42,528 nt of DNA from Verrucomicrobiota bacterium (GCA_016871755.1 VHCJ01000025.1:1-42528); one strand, 5' to 3'. Counted from the stretch's first letter, positions 1-8,936 are shown. Made by a program: numbers and translations. The notes: generated by a model not told the origin, from the letters alone.

Positions 1-60
1 GCCGTCGGCGACCCGCAAAATGCGGATCTTGTCCTCAGTCGTATGTCGTTTGCCTTTCAT
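1..60 (-). CDS. IS3-type transposase OrfA, N-terminal fragment
   Basis: The minus strand from the ATG at 60-58 encodes MKGKRHTTEDKIRILR and a few more residues before leaving the window. The basic start and the phrase TTEDKIRILR are typical of the helix-turn-helix protein (OrfA, transposase_8 type) of IS3-family elements, which binds the inverted repeats. Only 20 codons are visible, so the subgroup cannot be given. It sits directly inside the inferred inverted repeat at 107-126, as expected for the first gene of such an element. Confidence 0.7.
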   Translation of the reverse strand, partial: MKGKRHTTEDKIRILRVADG

Positions 61-126
61 GGTCTGGATCCTTTCTGGTGGCCCAGACTAACACCCAAGG
101 CGGCTCAAAATTTCGGGGTCAGGTCA
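1..126 (-). mobile_element. End of an IS3-family-like insertion sequence
   Basis: Read on the minus strand, the segment starts with a likely terminal inverted repeat, TGACCTGACCCCGAAATTTT, at 126-107. About 46 bases further on is the start codon of a transposase reading out of the window. IS3-family elements characteristically begin with TGA and end with TCA, and plus-strand TCA at 124-126 fits such an end. Immediately beyond 126 the sequence becomes coding for the interior of a GH106 enzyme, so 126/127 is the inferred insertion boundary. The rest of the element and the opposite end are outside the window. Confidence 0.75.
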
Positions 127-1772
127 CGTGCGAGTCGTTCACCCATCTCTCCGTCAAGCTGGGCAGGGTACGCCGCCCGCACGGCGAGTGGGAGTCCAGT
201 CCTTTCCACCTGCGCGGCGCCGCGAACGAGATTTTCGCAGAAGGAGTGAACCGAATCCAGATGCATAGCTTCAGCTACAGCCCGCCGGAGATCCCGTATC
301 CTGGTTGGCGAATGTATGCGGAACTCCAACTCAACCGGAACTCGCCTTGGTGGCATCACATCAATCCCCTGACGACCTGGCTGGCGCGAAACCACTGGCT
401 TCTGCAAGCAGGAAGACCCGTCGCGGACGCGCTCGTCTACCCGGTGGCTTCGGATCCACCAGACGGGCCTTTCCGCGAACAGGGATCTCAACAGCCGGTC
501 TCCGCAAGGGATGCGGTGGACGGTGCCAATCGCTTCACTCTTCCATTCATCCCGGCGGCTCAGGCCGCGGGAGCCTACGAGGCGAAGACCATCATTCTCA
601 CCGCCCCGCCTGCCAGCACGGAGGAAGTAGAGCACCTTCTGTCCCTCGTTGAGGGCGGCGCCACCCTGCACTCCACTTCCAGCCTGCCCGAGGCGTGGGC
701 GGTCAACTCGCGCCCTCTTCCGTCAGAGACGATCCGCCGTCTGGCGGCAATGACTTCTGCCGGGCGCATCCGGGATGCGCGGTCCGAAGGCTGGGCCTCC
801 GCCCTCGCCGCATCGCGAACCGTACGCTGGACACCGGCAGCGGCGGAACTGAGTTTCCAGCGGAGAAGGGTGGATGGAAGGGACCTGTACTTCGTCGTCA
901 ATCTCGGCGACGATTTCGAGGGAGAAGTCTCGTTTCCTCAGACCGGCGGTCTCTGGGAAGTCTGGGACGCCGACCACGGGTCCATCCGCCCAGCGGCCCA
1001 ACTCTCGGCACGCGGAGGTCGCACGCATCTCCGGCTTTCTCTGCGGCATGCGGAGTCGACTTGGATCAGCTCTTCGTCAGGCGACCAAGGTCCGCCCGTG
1101 CAAGTCGTACGCGCGAGCGGCGGGTCTTTCCACTATTCCGAAACGGGACTTCTTCTGGGCTGTTTCGACCGTGCCGGCCAGCATGAAGTCACTCTCTCGA
1201 ACGGAGAATCCCGCTCCATCGATGTCTCAATACCCGCACCCGTCCTGCTCGACGGACCGTGGTCCCTCAGTGTCCGGTCCGAGCAAGCCCTAAGCCCCCA
1301 GCGGCCAGTCACGCTGCGCTTGGAACGTCTGGTGTCGTGGCGGCAAATCGCTGAACTGAGGCGCTACGCGGGTTCCGCCACGTACACCACCGAGTTCGAT
1401 CTGCCAGAAAAGATGTGTCGGCCCGACGTTGCGGTCGTTCTCGACCTTGGCGAGGTCTATGAGTTGGCAAACGTAGAGGTCAATGGTCACGCCGTCGGGA
1501 CGGTGTGGTGCGGCCCCTTCAGCATCGAGGTCACGGACGCGGTTCGCCCGGGGCGAAACCAACTCCGGCTTGAGGTTCCGAATCAGATGAAGAACAGCCT
1601 CGAGCGCAGCGATGGTTTCGCACGAGCACTGGGCGGCGACGGTAAGCGCTCGCCCGAACCCGATGCGACCGCCGACTTTTACATGCGGCCGTCCGGTCTG
1701 CTGGGGCCAGTGGTGCTGCGGGCGACGGGCCGAGTTGTCATCGCTCCCGCCAACCTGCTGGAACGCAACTAA
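127..1772 (+). pseudogene. GH106 alpha-L-rhamnosidase-like enzyme, 5'-truncated by the insertion sequence
   Basis: The open frame keeps only the C-terminal ~550 residues of a glycoside hydrolase related to GH106, whose members are usually around 900-1100 residues long. Visible family features are an ESFTH motif right after the break, FAEGVNRIQMH, PGWRMYAELQLNRNSPWW, a PVADALVYPV strand, and a C-terminal galactose-binding-like beta domain (VVLDLGEVYELANVEVNGHAVGTVW; split here as VVLDLGEVY and VEVNGHAVGTVW). GH106 enzymes remove alpha-L-rhamnose from plant or microbial polysaccharides and are normally exported, but the signal peptide and the N-terminal part of the catalytic region are gone. 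The frame is open into the insertion sequence (a GTG at 78 lies inside it), so a fused product is formally possible. Loss of function is the more likely outcome. Confidence 0.75.
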
Positions 1773-2032
1773 CCCCGGACTCGGAGGCTGGGAGCCGAGC
1801 TGCCGGGCTCGCGCAGTGCGAGAGTCTTGTGCCCTTCCGCCGACTGAAGTGCGATCGACTCGCCCGGTTCCACGTGCGCCCAGTTGCAATCATCCTCCAC
1901 CCCACCCCATACCACCCGAAAACTTCTGATCCCGACCTGCGTTCCCACCGGTTCTTTCGTCCCTGCCGAGGTGAGCTTCGAGCTGAATTCAATCGTCGTC
2001 AGCGGTGGAGCCCGACAACCGGAACCGCGCAC
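1769..2032 (-). pseudogene. Unrecognised gene remnant, 3' end only
   Basis: The minus strand holds an 87-codon frame, opening at a GTG at 2032, whose last ~75 residues look like real protein: TTIEFSSKLTSAGT, VGTQVGIRSFRVVWGG, WAHVEPGESIALQSAEG. It has an alternating beta-strand pattern and balanced composition, unlike the arginine-rich shadow frames nearby. Its stop (TAG, 1771-1769) overlaps the stop of the GH106 fragment, so the two genes converge. No plausible start or upstream coding sequence exists, because further upstream the frame runs antisense to the next gene. I do not recognise the family. It is probably the surviving 3' end of a gene lost by deletion, though a small intact gene cannot be excluded. 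The rest of the 1773-2167 interval shows nothing else clear. Confidence 0.35.
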
Positions 2033-2167
2033 TGACCCCCGTGAGACGAGCCCCGAGGCCCGACGGTTTATCTTTTCGTGTATGACTCTTGGCAGGATTC
2101 GCAAGGTGGCGGGGTTGCCATCCGCGGGGTCTCCTGCGAGACTTCTCGGTGGTTCGAAGCCCATCCG

Positions 2168-3097
2168 ATGACACCCGCCTCGCCGCCTCCTCCCGCCAAC
2201 GCCGCTCCCGAGGTCGCGACCAGCGCGTCCGGCGGAGCGCTCGGACCGATCGGTCTGATCGGGGTCGGGCTCGTCGGCACCGCGCTCGCCGAACGGCTCC
2301 GCGGCGCCGGCTTCCCGGTCATCGGCTTCGACACCTCCACCGAGGCCATGGACCGCCTGCGCCATCTCGGCGGCATCCCCGCCGACGGACCAGGTGAGGT
2401 GACGCGTCGCTGCCAGCGCACGTTGATCAGCCTGCCCGATAGCGCCATCGTCCACCGCGTCGTGACCGATCTCCAACCGACTCTTGGCGCGGGGAGCATC
2501 CTCGTGGATACGACGACCGGCGACCCCGCGCACGCCGCCGCCCTCGGCGCCGCATTGGCTGGCTACGGAGTGGACTTCCTCGACGCCGCCATCTGCGGCA
2601 ACAGCGAGGAGGTGCGGCGGCGCGAAGTGCTGGTCGTCGCCGGCGGGCCCGCCGGCACCTTCGCACGCTGCAACGAGGTCTTCGCCTCGTTCGCGCGGCG
2701 GAGTTTTCACCTCGGCGCCTGGGGCGCGGGCCTGCATATGAAGCTCACCACCAACCTGGTGCTTGGGCTCCACCGCGCGGTGCTCGCCGAGGGCCTCGCC
2801 TTCGCGGAGTCCGTCGGTCTTTCCCCCGAGGTCGCTCTGGAGGTGCTCCACGCCAGTTCCTCGTACTCGCGCGTGATGGACCTGAAGGGCCGCAAGATGC
2901 TCACGTCGGATTTCTCCCCGCAGGCGCGGCTGAGCCAGCATCTCAAGGACGTGCGCCTCATGCTCGCCACCGGAGCCGACGCCGGCGCGCGCCTGCCGCT
3001 CAGTGACCTCCACCGCCGCCTGCTGGAGGAGGCCGAGGCGGCGGGCCTCGGCGCCTCCGACAACAGCGCGATCATCGAGGTCTTCCGAAAGCACTGA
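2168..3097 (+). CDS. NAD(P)-dependent beta-hydroxyacid dehydrogenase (3-hydroxyisobutyrate dehydrogenase family)
   Basis: The protein has 309 residues. After a Pro/Ala-rich leader it has the Rossmann motif GLIGVGLVG (GxGxxG at residues 32-37), the strand VDTTTGDP that corresponds to the family's substrate loop, DAAICG in place of the usual DAPVSG, and HMKLTTN carrying the conserved catalytic lysine. The C-terminal all-alpha domain includes LSQHLKDVRLML, matching the family's KDL motif. These enzymes oxidise beta-hydroxyacids or reduce semialdehydes using NAD(P) in the cytosol. The ATG at 2168 was preferred to one at 2078 because the earlier 30 residues are not family-like. It is followed six bases later by an AraC regulator and leads a probable sugar-acid catabolic operon. 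The exact substrate is unknown; a tartronate-semialdehyde-like role would suit the context. Confidence 0.85.
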   Translation: MTPASPPPPANAAPEVATSASGGALGPIGLIGVGLVGTALAERLRGAGFPVIGFDTSTEAMDRLRHLGGIPADGPGEVTRRCQRTLISLPDSAIVHRVVTDLQPTLGAGSILVDTTTGDPAHAAALGAALAGYGVDFLDAAICGNSEEVRRREVLVVAGGPAGTFARCNEVFASFARRSFHLGAWGAGLHMKLTTNLVLGLHRAVLAEGLAFAESVGLSPEVALEVLHASSSYSRVMDLKGRKMLTSDFSPQARLSQHLKDVRLMLATGADAGARLPLSDLHRRLLEEAEAAGLGASDNSAIIEVFRKH

Positions 3098-3103
3098 CCG
3101 GCC

Positions 3104-3955
3104 ATGGCCATCTCGTTCGCACGCGTCCATCGTCTCGAGCCGTCGGCGGTCGCCCGCCGTCTGCTCTGGCACGTGCTCTCGGTCGGGGAGGTGGCCCGGG
3201 ACGAGGCGGAGCACCACGATGCCTTCGACAAGCCCGGTGCCTACTTCTTCCGGGTCGTGTCCGGCCGGGGAGCCCTTCGTTACGGAAGGCTTGAACTCCC
3301 CCTCGGTCCGGGACGGCGCTGCTGGCTGCTCGACCTGCAGCGTCCGCGGACCTACCTGCCCGAGCCGGGTGCCACGCTCGTGACCCAAGGCGTCCGCTTT
3401 GCTGGTCCGGGGGTCGCGGCATGGCTCGAGTCACTCGCCACCGAGGAGCCGTTCCTGCTCCCGGCGCAGCAGCAGGCGGCGGTACGCCAGATCCACCGCC
3501 ACCTCGTGGCTCTCGTCACCCGCCAACCCCGCCAGTTCGAATGGCAGGTGCACACGCTGGTGCACCAAGTTTTGGGGCTGCTCCTGTCCGCGCGCGGACT
3601 CCTGACCGAGCGGTCCGCCACCCCGCCTCCTGCGGTGTCCCGCATTCTCGAAGCCGTCGCGGCCAAACCCGAGCACCGCTGGCAAGCCCGCGACCTAGTC
3701 CGCCGCTCCGGGGTCAGCTACTCCAGCCTCCGGACCGTGTTTAAGCAGACGCAGGGCTCCACGCTCAAGGAGTTCCTCACCCGCACCCGCCTCGATGCCG
3801 CGCGCCTGCGGCTGGGCGATCCGCGGCTGACGATCAAGGAGGTCGCCCGCACCCTGGATTTTTCCAGCGAGCACTACTTCAGCCACTTCTTTCGTCGTCA
3901 CACCGGAGTTACCCCGACCCAATATCGCAACCGCGGAGCTGCCGCGCAGGCCTGA
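3104..3955 (+). CDS. AraC-family transcriptional regulator
   Basis: The protein has 283 residues. The first ~170 form a ligand-sensing region with a cupin-like pattern (AYFFRVVSGRGALRY, then a long alpha segment). The last ~100 are the AraC DNA-binding domain with two helix-turn-helix units: WQARDLVRRSGVSYSSLRTVFK, here split as WQARDLVRRSG and SYSSLRTVFK, and IKEVARTLDFSSEHYFSHFF followed by the signature end GVTPTQYR. It starts six bases after the dehydrogenase stop and lies upstream of the oxidoreductase, transporter and oxygenase genes, so it is the obvious local regulator, probably activating them in response to a sugar-derived ligand. No operator could be assigned. Confidence 0.9.
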   Translation: MAISFARVHRLEPSAVARRLLWHVLSVGEVARDEAEHHDAFDKPGAYFFRVVSGRGALRYGRLELPLGPGRRCWLLDLQRPRTYLPEPGATLVTQGVRFAGPGVAAWLESLATEEPFLLPAQQQAAVRQIHRHLVALVTRQPRQFEWQVHTLVHQVLGLLLSARGLLTERSATPPPAVSRILEAVAAKPEHRWQARDLVRRSGVSYSSLRTVFKQTQGSTLKEFLTRTRLDAARLRLGDPRLTIKEVARTLDFSSEHYFSHFFRRHTGVTPTQYRNRGAAAQA

Positions 3956-4064
3956 CCCGGATTGGAACGGCGTCCCGGCGGAATTCACAAGGCTTTTGGC
4001 AGCCTTCGCATTCTTCCTTCCCCACTCCTGTGCTAACCTTCCCTCAACCGGCTTCCCCCGTCCC

Positions 4065-5531
4065 ATGAAGCGTCTCCTGCCCTCCCGCCGCACGTTCCTC
4101 CGTCACGCCGCCACCGCCACGGCCGCGCTCGCCTCCCTTCCGATCCTCGCCCGCGCCGACCGGCGCAACGTGAACGAGGAGATCCGCGTTGGCATCATCG
4201 GCCTCGGCGGCAAGGGCAAGCAGCACGCCGGCCTGTTTTCCTCCCTGCCCGGGACCCGCGTCGTCGCGGTCTGCGACGTCGACCCGGAGCGCCTCGCCGC
4301 CGAGGTCGAGCGCCAGTCCCAGGCCGGGCGATCCGTCTTTGCCACCGCCGACGCGCGCCGGATCATCGACCGGGCCGACGTGGATGCCGTCGTCATCGCC
4401 ACGCCGAATCACTGGCACGTCCTGCTCGCGATCTGGGCCCTGCGCGCGGGCAAGGATGTCTACGTCGAAAAACCGGTCTCGCACACGCTCTGGGAGGGCG
4501 AGCGCCTCGTGACCGAGGCCCGCGCGACGGGAAGGATCGTGCAGGCCGGGCTGCAGTACCGGTCGTGCCCCGGACTGCGTGCCGCCGCCGCGTGGCTGCG
4601 GGAGGGCCACCTCGGCCGCCCGGTCCGCGCCCACATCGTCTGGTACGAACACCGCCCCGCCATCGGCCGGGTTCCGCCTTACACGCCCTCCTCCGTCGAC
4701 TACGATCTCTGGTGCGGCCCCGCCCCGCTCGAGCCGCTCCAGCGTCCGCTCCTGCACTACGACTGGCACTGGGCCTGGGCCACCGGCAACGGCGACATCG
4801 GCAACAGTTCGGTGCACGCCTTCGACGCGTGCCGCATGTTCCTCCCGGGCGCCGCCTTTCCGTCGCGCACCGTCAGCCTCGGCGGGCGCTTCACCTACGA
4901 CGACGCCGCCGAGACGCCGAACACGCAGTTCACCGTACTGGACTACCCCGACCTCCCGGTTCTCATCGAAAACCGGAATCTCTCGATGGTGAAGGACAAG
5001 GTGATCCTCGATCATCTCCGCGGCATCCGCGAGGGCTTCGTGCTCCACTACGAAGGCGGCTACTTCGCCGGCCTGCGCGCCGGGGGCCGGGTCTACGATC
5101 CCCAGGGCCGGGAACTGAAGCGGTTCGACGGGAGCGGCGGTGCGGACCACGCCCCGAACTTCCTCCGCGCCATGCGCAGTCGCCGACCCGAGGACCTGCA
5201 CTGTCCCATCTACGAGGGCCACGTTTCCTCCGGGGTCTGCCACCTCGGCAATCTTTCGTACCGGCTCGGACGCCCCGGCAACCGCCAGGCCGCAACCGCC
5301 GCCCTCGCGAGTCCCGGCTTCGCCACCGACGCGTTCGAGCGGGTCGCCCGCAGCGTCGAGGGGTTGGGCGTCGACTTCAACCGCGAGCCGCTCACCGTCG
5401 GCGCCGTGATCGAGTCGGATCCGGTCTCGGGTCATGTCACCCGTGTCTCGGACGGCGACCCCGACCTCCTCGTCGCCGCGCGCCGTCTTGAGCGCGGCGC
5501 GTACCGCGCTCCGTTCGTCCTGCCCACCTAG
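4065..5531 (+). CDS. Tat-exported Gfo/Idh/MocA-family oxidoreductase
   Basis: The protein has 488 residues. It begins with a twin-arginine signal (SRRTFLRHAATATAALASL) ending at ILARA, so export of the folded, cofactor-loaded enzyme is predicted. The nucleotide-binding motif GIIGLGGKGKQH follows, then the family signature VYVEKPVSH. The segment WAWATGNGDIGNSSVHAFD is typical of the large Verrucomicrobia/Planctomycetes subgroup. Members oxidise or reduce sugars and cyclitols with tightly bound NAD(P). The ATG at 4065 was chosen because the signal peptide starts there; an in-frame ATG at 3996 would bury it. It lies between the AraC gene and an MFS transporter and probably performs the first redox step on the imported sugar. 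The gene ends with TAG, so TAG is a normal stop here. Confidence 0.9.
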   Translation: MKRLLPSRRTFLRHAATATAALASLPILARADRRNVNEEIRVGIIGLGGKGKQHAGLFSSLPGTRVVAVCDVDPERLAAEVERQSQAGRSVFATADARRIIDRADVDAVVIATPNHWHVLLAIWALRAGKDVYVEKPVSHTLWEGERLVTEARATGRIVQAGLQYRSCPGLRAAAAWLREGHLGRPVRAHIVWYEHRPAIGRVPPYTPSSVDYDLWCGPAPLEPLQRPLLHYDWHWAWATGNGDIGNSSVHAFDACRMFLPGAAFPSRTVSLGGRFTYDDAAETPNTQFTVLDYPDLPVLIENRNLSMVKDKVILDHLRGIREGFVLHYEGGYFAGLRAGGRVYDPQGRELKRFDGSGGADHAPNFLRAMRSRRPEDLHCPIYEGHVSSGVCHLGNLSYRLGRPGNRQAATAALASPGFATDAFERVARSVEGLGVDFNREPLTVGAVIESDPVSGHVTRVSDGDPDLLVAARRLERGAYRAPFVLPT

Positions 5532-5566
5532 GCCTCGCCACCCACCGCCCGGTCCGCCCCCCGAAC

Positions 5567-6874
5567 ATGACTTCACCCGCTCCCGCCGCTTCTCCCCTGA
5601 CCCGCCGCGAGCGCTGGGCGGTGCTGACCGCCGCCTTCGCCGGGCTCGCCTTCGTCGGATTCGGGCTGGGCCTGATGCCCGTCGCCTCGCTCTCGGTCTC
5701 ACAAAGCCTGATGGGCGACGGCTACACGCAGGCTCTGGGTGGCTACTGGTTCGCGCGCTACACGGCGATCCTGATGCTGGGAGCGGCGATCGGTGGCTTG
5801 CTGCTCGGCAGTCTGGGCGACCGCCTTGGCCGCACGCGCGCGATGGGCATCAGTATTGTGTGCTATTCGTTCTTCGCCGGATTGGGGGGTTTCGTCCAGA
5901 CGCAGGAGCAGATGCTGGTGCTGCGCTTCTTGGTTGGTCTGGGCGTCGGCGGCATGTGGCCCAACGGCGTCGTGTTGGTCTCCGAGTGCTGGACCAGGGC
6001 TTCGCGACCGGTCGTCGCCGGGGTGATGGGAGCGGGCATCAACGTCGGCATCCTCCTGCTGTCCCAATTCGTCCACCTGTTCCCGATCACTCCGACCTCA
6101 TGGCGGTGGATCTTCTGGGTGTCCGCCCTGCCGGCGCTCCTTGGCTTGCTGGTGATTCTCCTGCTGCCCGAGTCCCCGGCGTGGCTCGCCCGCCGCGCCC
6201 GCCCGTCGCCGGGCGCCGGCGGAGTCGGCACTCCCACCCCCCCATCCTCACCCGGAAAATCCGGGGGTCTGCGCGAACTCTTCCGTCCGCCGCTCCTCCG
6301 GCCCACCCTTGTGGGCATCGCGCTCGCGGCGATCCCGCTCGTGGGCGCATGGGCCGCGAGCAAGTGGACGATTCCGTGGGCCGACAAGGTCGCCTCGGCC
6401 GAACACCCAGGTTACAAGGCCATCGTGCAAGGCTGGTGGGCGCTGGGCGCGACGCTCGGCAGCTTCACCGGGGCTCAGGTGGCCGCCTGGCTGGGGCGGC
6501 GCACCTCTTACTTCCTCATCGCGCTCGGCACCACCCTCCTGACGATCGCGATGTTCCAACTCACCGCGCCGCTGCGACCAAGTTTCCTGCCCGTGGTCTT
6601 TGCCCAGGGCTTCGTCGCCACCCTCTTCTTCGGCTGGCTCGCCCTGTACCTGCCCGAGTTGTTCCCCACGCGGGTGCGCGCCACCGGCGCCGGACTGGCC
6701 ATGAACACCGGGCGATTTGCCACCGCCTTCGGCGTGCTCGCGGCCGGTATCCTCTTTTCCATGACCGGTGGAAGCTACCCGGTGATCGGCACGTACGCGG
6801 CGCTCATCTACGCCCTCGGGATGATCGCGATCGTGTGGGCGCCCGACACCAGCCGGACCAAGATGGAGGACTGA
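5567..6874 (+). CDS. MFS transporter (sugar or organic-acid porter)
   Basis: The protein has 435 residues with about twelve hydrophobic segments. Major facilitator landmarks are GSLGDRLGRTRAMG after transmembrane segment 2 (the GxxxDRxGR loop motif), FLVGLGVGGMWPNGVVLVSE in segment 4, LLPESPAWLARR at the end of segment 6, and LYLPELFPTRVRATGAG in the second half. The last motif is shared with the metabolite:H+ symporter and sugar porter groups. The central cytoplasmic loop is short and Pro/Gly rich. It follows the oxidoreductase by 35 bases in the same operon and is the likely uptake system for the locus's substrate. The 226 bases after it show no gene. Confidence 0.88.
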   Translation: MTSPAPAASPLTRRERWAVLTAAFAGLAFVGFGLGLMPVASLSVSQSLMGDGYTQALGGYWFARYTAILMLGAAIGGLLLGSLGDRLGRTRAMGISIVCYSFFAGLGGFVQTQEQMLVLRFLVGLGVGGMWPNGVVLVSECWTRASRPVVAGVMGAGINVGILLLSQFVHLFPITPTSWRWIFWVSALPALLGLLVILLLPESPAWLARRARPSPGAGGVGTPTPPSSPGKSGGLRELFRPPLLRPTLVGIALAAIPLVGAWAASKWTIPWADKVASAEHPGYKAIVQGWWALGATLGSFTGAQVAAWLGRRTSYFLIALGTTLLTIAMFQLTAPLRPSFLPVVFAQGFVATLFFGWLALYLPELFPTRVRATGAGLAMNTGRFATAFGVLAAGILFSMTGGSYPVIGTYAALIYALGMIAIVWAPDTSRTKMED

Positions 6875-7100
6875 GCAACCGCCGGACCCGGCCGCCGCAT
6901 CGTCCCGCCGCCAGCCCGAACGTCCCGTGCACCGCCCACCCCGCGACCGCACCGCCGCCTGTAGCGCCGACCGCGCCGGCCCGACCGCGCGTCGTCTCCT
7001 GCCCACCGGTCCGCGGCCGCCTCGACTTGCTTCGACCGCCCGCTGCATGACCCGTCTTCCGCTCCCTCCGCCACGCTGATCCGCCGGTTCCACTACGCCC

Positions 7101-8057
7101 ATGATCCTCGTCTCCGTTCGCCTTCGCGGACTGCTCGCCGCGGTCATCGCACTCCTCGCCGCCCCCGCATCGTTCGCGTCAACCCTCGGCTTCACCGTGG
7201 GCGACGGATCGGTGGTGCTCACGGACGCCGGCCGTCCCATCGGCGAGTTCGTGCACCGCGACCCGGGGATTCTCCGGCCTTACGTCACTCATCTCCACGC
7301 GCCCGGCGGCATCCCGGTCACGCGACACCACCCGCCGCGCCCGGGCCAGGATCCGGTCGACCACGATCGGATGCATCCCGGCGTCTGGATGGCCTTCGGC
7401 GATCTCAGCGGTCATGACTTCTGGCGGAACCGCGCGACGATCCGGCACGAGCGCTTCACCGACGGTCCCGCGGTCAGCGACGGAGTCGTGAGCCTCACGA
7501 CCGAGAGCGCCCTCGAACGCGCCGACGGAGCGCCCGTGGGCCGGATGCGGCTCGTGCTCTCACTTGCGTCGCGGCCCGCGGGCTACCTTCTCGTCTGGGA
7601 CGCCACGATCATCGCCAGCGAGCAGGACTTAGTCTTTGGCGATCAGGAGGAGATGGGAATGGGCGTGCGGGTCGCCACGCCGCTCACGGAGACGAACGGC
7701 GGCACGCTCACGGGCAGCACGGGCGAACGGACGGCGAAGGCGACGTGGGGCCGGGCGTTCGACTGGTGCGACTACTCCGGCCGCAGCGGGGAGCGGGTCG
7801 TCGGCATCACGCTCATGCCCGATCCTGCGAACTTCCGCCGGAGCTGGTTTCACAACCGCGCCTATGGGCTGATGGCCGCGAATCCCTTCGGGCGCAAATC
7901 CATGAACCAGGGCGATGTCAGCGCAGTTCGCGTGCCCAAGGGTGAGTCGCTCCGCCTGCGTTTCGGCGTGCTGCTCCATTCCGCCCCCCTCGGTGAGGCG
8001 ACTGATCTCGCCGCAGCGTACCGGGACTTCCTTGCCCAACCCTCGGTCCGTCACTAA
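7101..8057 (+). CDS. Secreted DUF6807 (PmoA-like) protein
   Basis: The protein has 318 residues with an N-terminal signal peptide (LLAAVIALLAAPASFAS). The rest matches the DUF6807 family, often annotated in databases as methane oxygenase PmoA although it is not a membrane monooxygenase. Visible family blocks are HMHPGVW-like DRMHPGVWMAFGDLSGHDFW, the strand HVR-like HNRAYGLMAANPFG, and a preceding SGERVVGITLMPDPANFR. Family members are extracellular beta-sandwich proteins found next to Gfo/Idh/MocA oxidoreductases in polysaccharide-using Verrucomicrobia and Planctomycetes; their reaction is not established. The presence of the family here supports the idea that region 2168-8897 handles a sugar substrate. 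Confidence 0.8.
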   Translation: MILVSVRLRGLLAAVIALLAAPASFASTLGFTVGDGSVVLTDAGRPIGEFVHRDPGILRPYVTHLHAPGGIPVTRHHPPRPGQDPVDHDRMHPGVWMAFGDLSGHDFWRNRATIRHERFTDGPAVSDGVVSLTTESALERADGAPVGRMRLVLSLASRPAGYLLVWDATIIASEQDLVFGDQEEMGMGVRVATPLTETNGGTLTGSTGERTAKATWGRAFDWCDYSGRSGERVVGITLMPDPANFRRSWFHNRAYGLMAANPFGRKSMNQGDVSAVRVPKGESLRLRFGVLLHSAPLGEATDLAAAYRDFLAQPSVRH

Positions 8058-8123
8058 TGGTCCCCGAGGAGGTTCTTTCCGCCCACCCTCCCTCCCTCTC
8101 GCCCGCCCCCTCGCCCCGTCCCC

Positions 8124-8897
8124 ATGAGCACCCTCCTCGATCTTGACGCCCTCAAGCGCGCCTACGATGCCGACGGCTTTGTCGTCATCCGCGGCCTTTT
8201 CTCCCCGGGGTCCTTCCGGGAATTGCAGGCCAACCTCGACCGCTACGTCCGCGAGGTGGTGCCCACCCTGCCGAAGGACCAGGCGTTCTTCGACGATTAC
8301 TCGAAGCCGGAAACGCTCCGCAAGATGCAGCAGCTGAACAAGCACGATGCGTGGTTCGCGCGCTTCATGCAGGAGGGCCCGCAGGTCGCCGTGCAGGGCC
8401 ACCTGATGGGCGACCGCCCCGTGCCGCAGGGTCTGGAATGGTTCGACAAGCTGCCCTACGACACCAACGCGACGCCGGCCCACCAGGATGGCTTCTACTG
8501 GAACCGCAAACCCGACATCGCCTGCGGCGTCTGGATCGCGTTGGATCCGGTCGATCAGGAGAACGGCTGCCTGTGGTACGCGCGCGGCTCCCAGCGCCAA
8601 GGCATCCAGCCGCACGGCGCCAGCGGCGTCCTCGGTTTCAGCCAGGGCCTGCTCGGCTTCGACAAGAGCAAGCTGGACCCCGTGCCGATCGAGCTGCAGC
8701 CCGGCGACGCCGTGGCCCACTCCAGCGCCACAATCCATTGGACGGATACGAACCGCACCCCCCGCCACCGCCGCGCCGTCGCCTCGTTCTGCTTCGGCGC
8801 CTCCACCGTGCGCGATGAAGAAGGCCACGCCCGCTACCTCGCCAGCCTCAAGGCCCAGCTCGAGAAACGCGGCATCGCCGCGACCACGAAGTCCTGA
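8124..8897 (+). CDS. Phytanoyl-CoA dioxygenase-family Fe(II)/2-oxoglutarate oxygenase
   Basis: The protein has 257 residues. The double-stranded beta-helix iron site is visible: His120-Gln-Asp122 in PAHQDGFYW, and the distal histidine in AHSSATIHWTDTN (His205, or His199), followed by the arginines that hold 2-oxoglutarate (RTPRHRRAV). DGFVVIRGLFSP near the start is the usual N-terminal strand of the family. Such enzymes hydroxylate small molecules in the cytosol, with CO2 and succinate as co-products; the substrate here is unknown. It closes the plus-strand operon. The last twelve codons (LEKRGIAATTKS and stop) recur in altered form at 9711-9747, beyond the toxin-antitoxin genes. Confidence 0.88.
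   Translation: MSTLLDLDALKRAYDADGFVVIRGLFSPGSFRELQANLDRYVREVVPTLPKDQAFFDDYSKPETLRKMQQLNKHDAWFARFMQEGPQVAVQGHLMGDRPVPQGLEWFDKLPYDTNATPAHQDGFYWNRKPDIACGVWIALDPVDQENGCLWYARGSQRQGIQPHGASGVLGFSQGLLGFDKSKLDPVPIELQPGDAVAHSSATIHWTDTNRTPRHRRAVASFCFGASTVRDEEGHARYLASLKAQLEKRGIAATTKS
8861..8897 (+). repeat. Direct repeat, copy 1 (3' end of the dioxygenase gene)
   Basis: These 37 bases, ending at the dioxygenase stop codon, match 9711-9747 at 33 positions, with an uninterrupted identical core of 23 bases (8868-8890 against 9718-9740). Both copies encode KRGIAATTK then Ser or Pro and a stop in the same frame. This copy belongs to the intact gene. Confidence 0.9.
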
Positions 8898-8936
8898 CCC
8901 GCTCTCCGGGAGCTCGCCCGATCGAGGGACTTTCGT

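Noticed and set aside
4044-5702. A 552-codon open frame antisense to the Gfo/Idh/MocA gene
   Set aside because: It is rich in Arg, Gly and Ala with no domain pattern and mirrors a clearly coding gene; long antisense frames are expected at this GC content.
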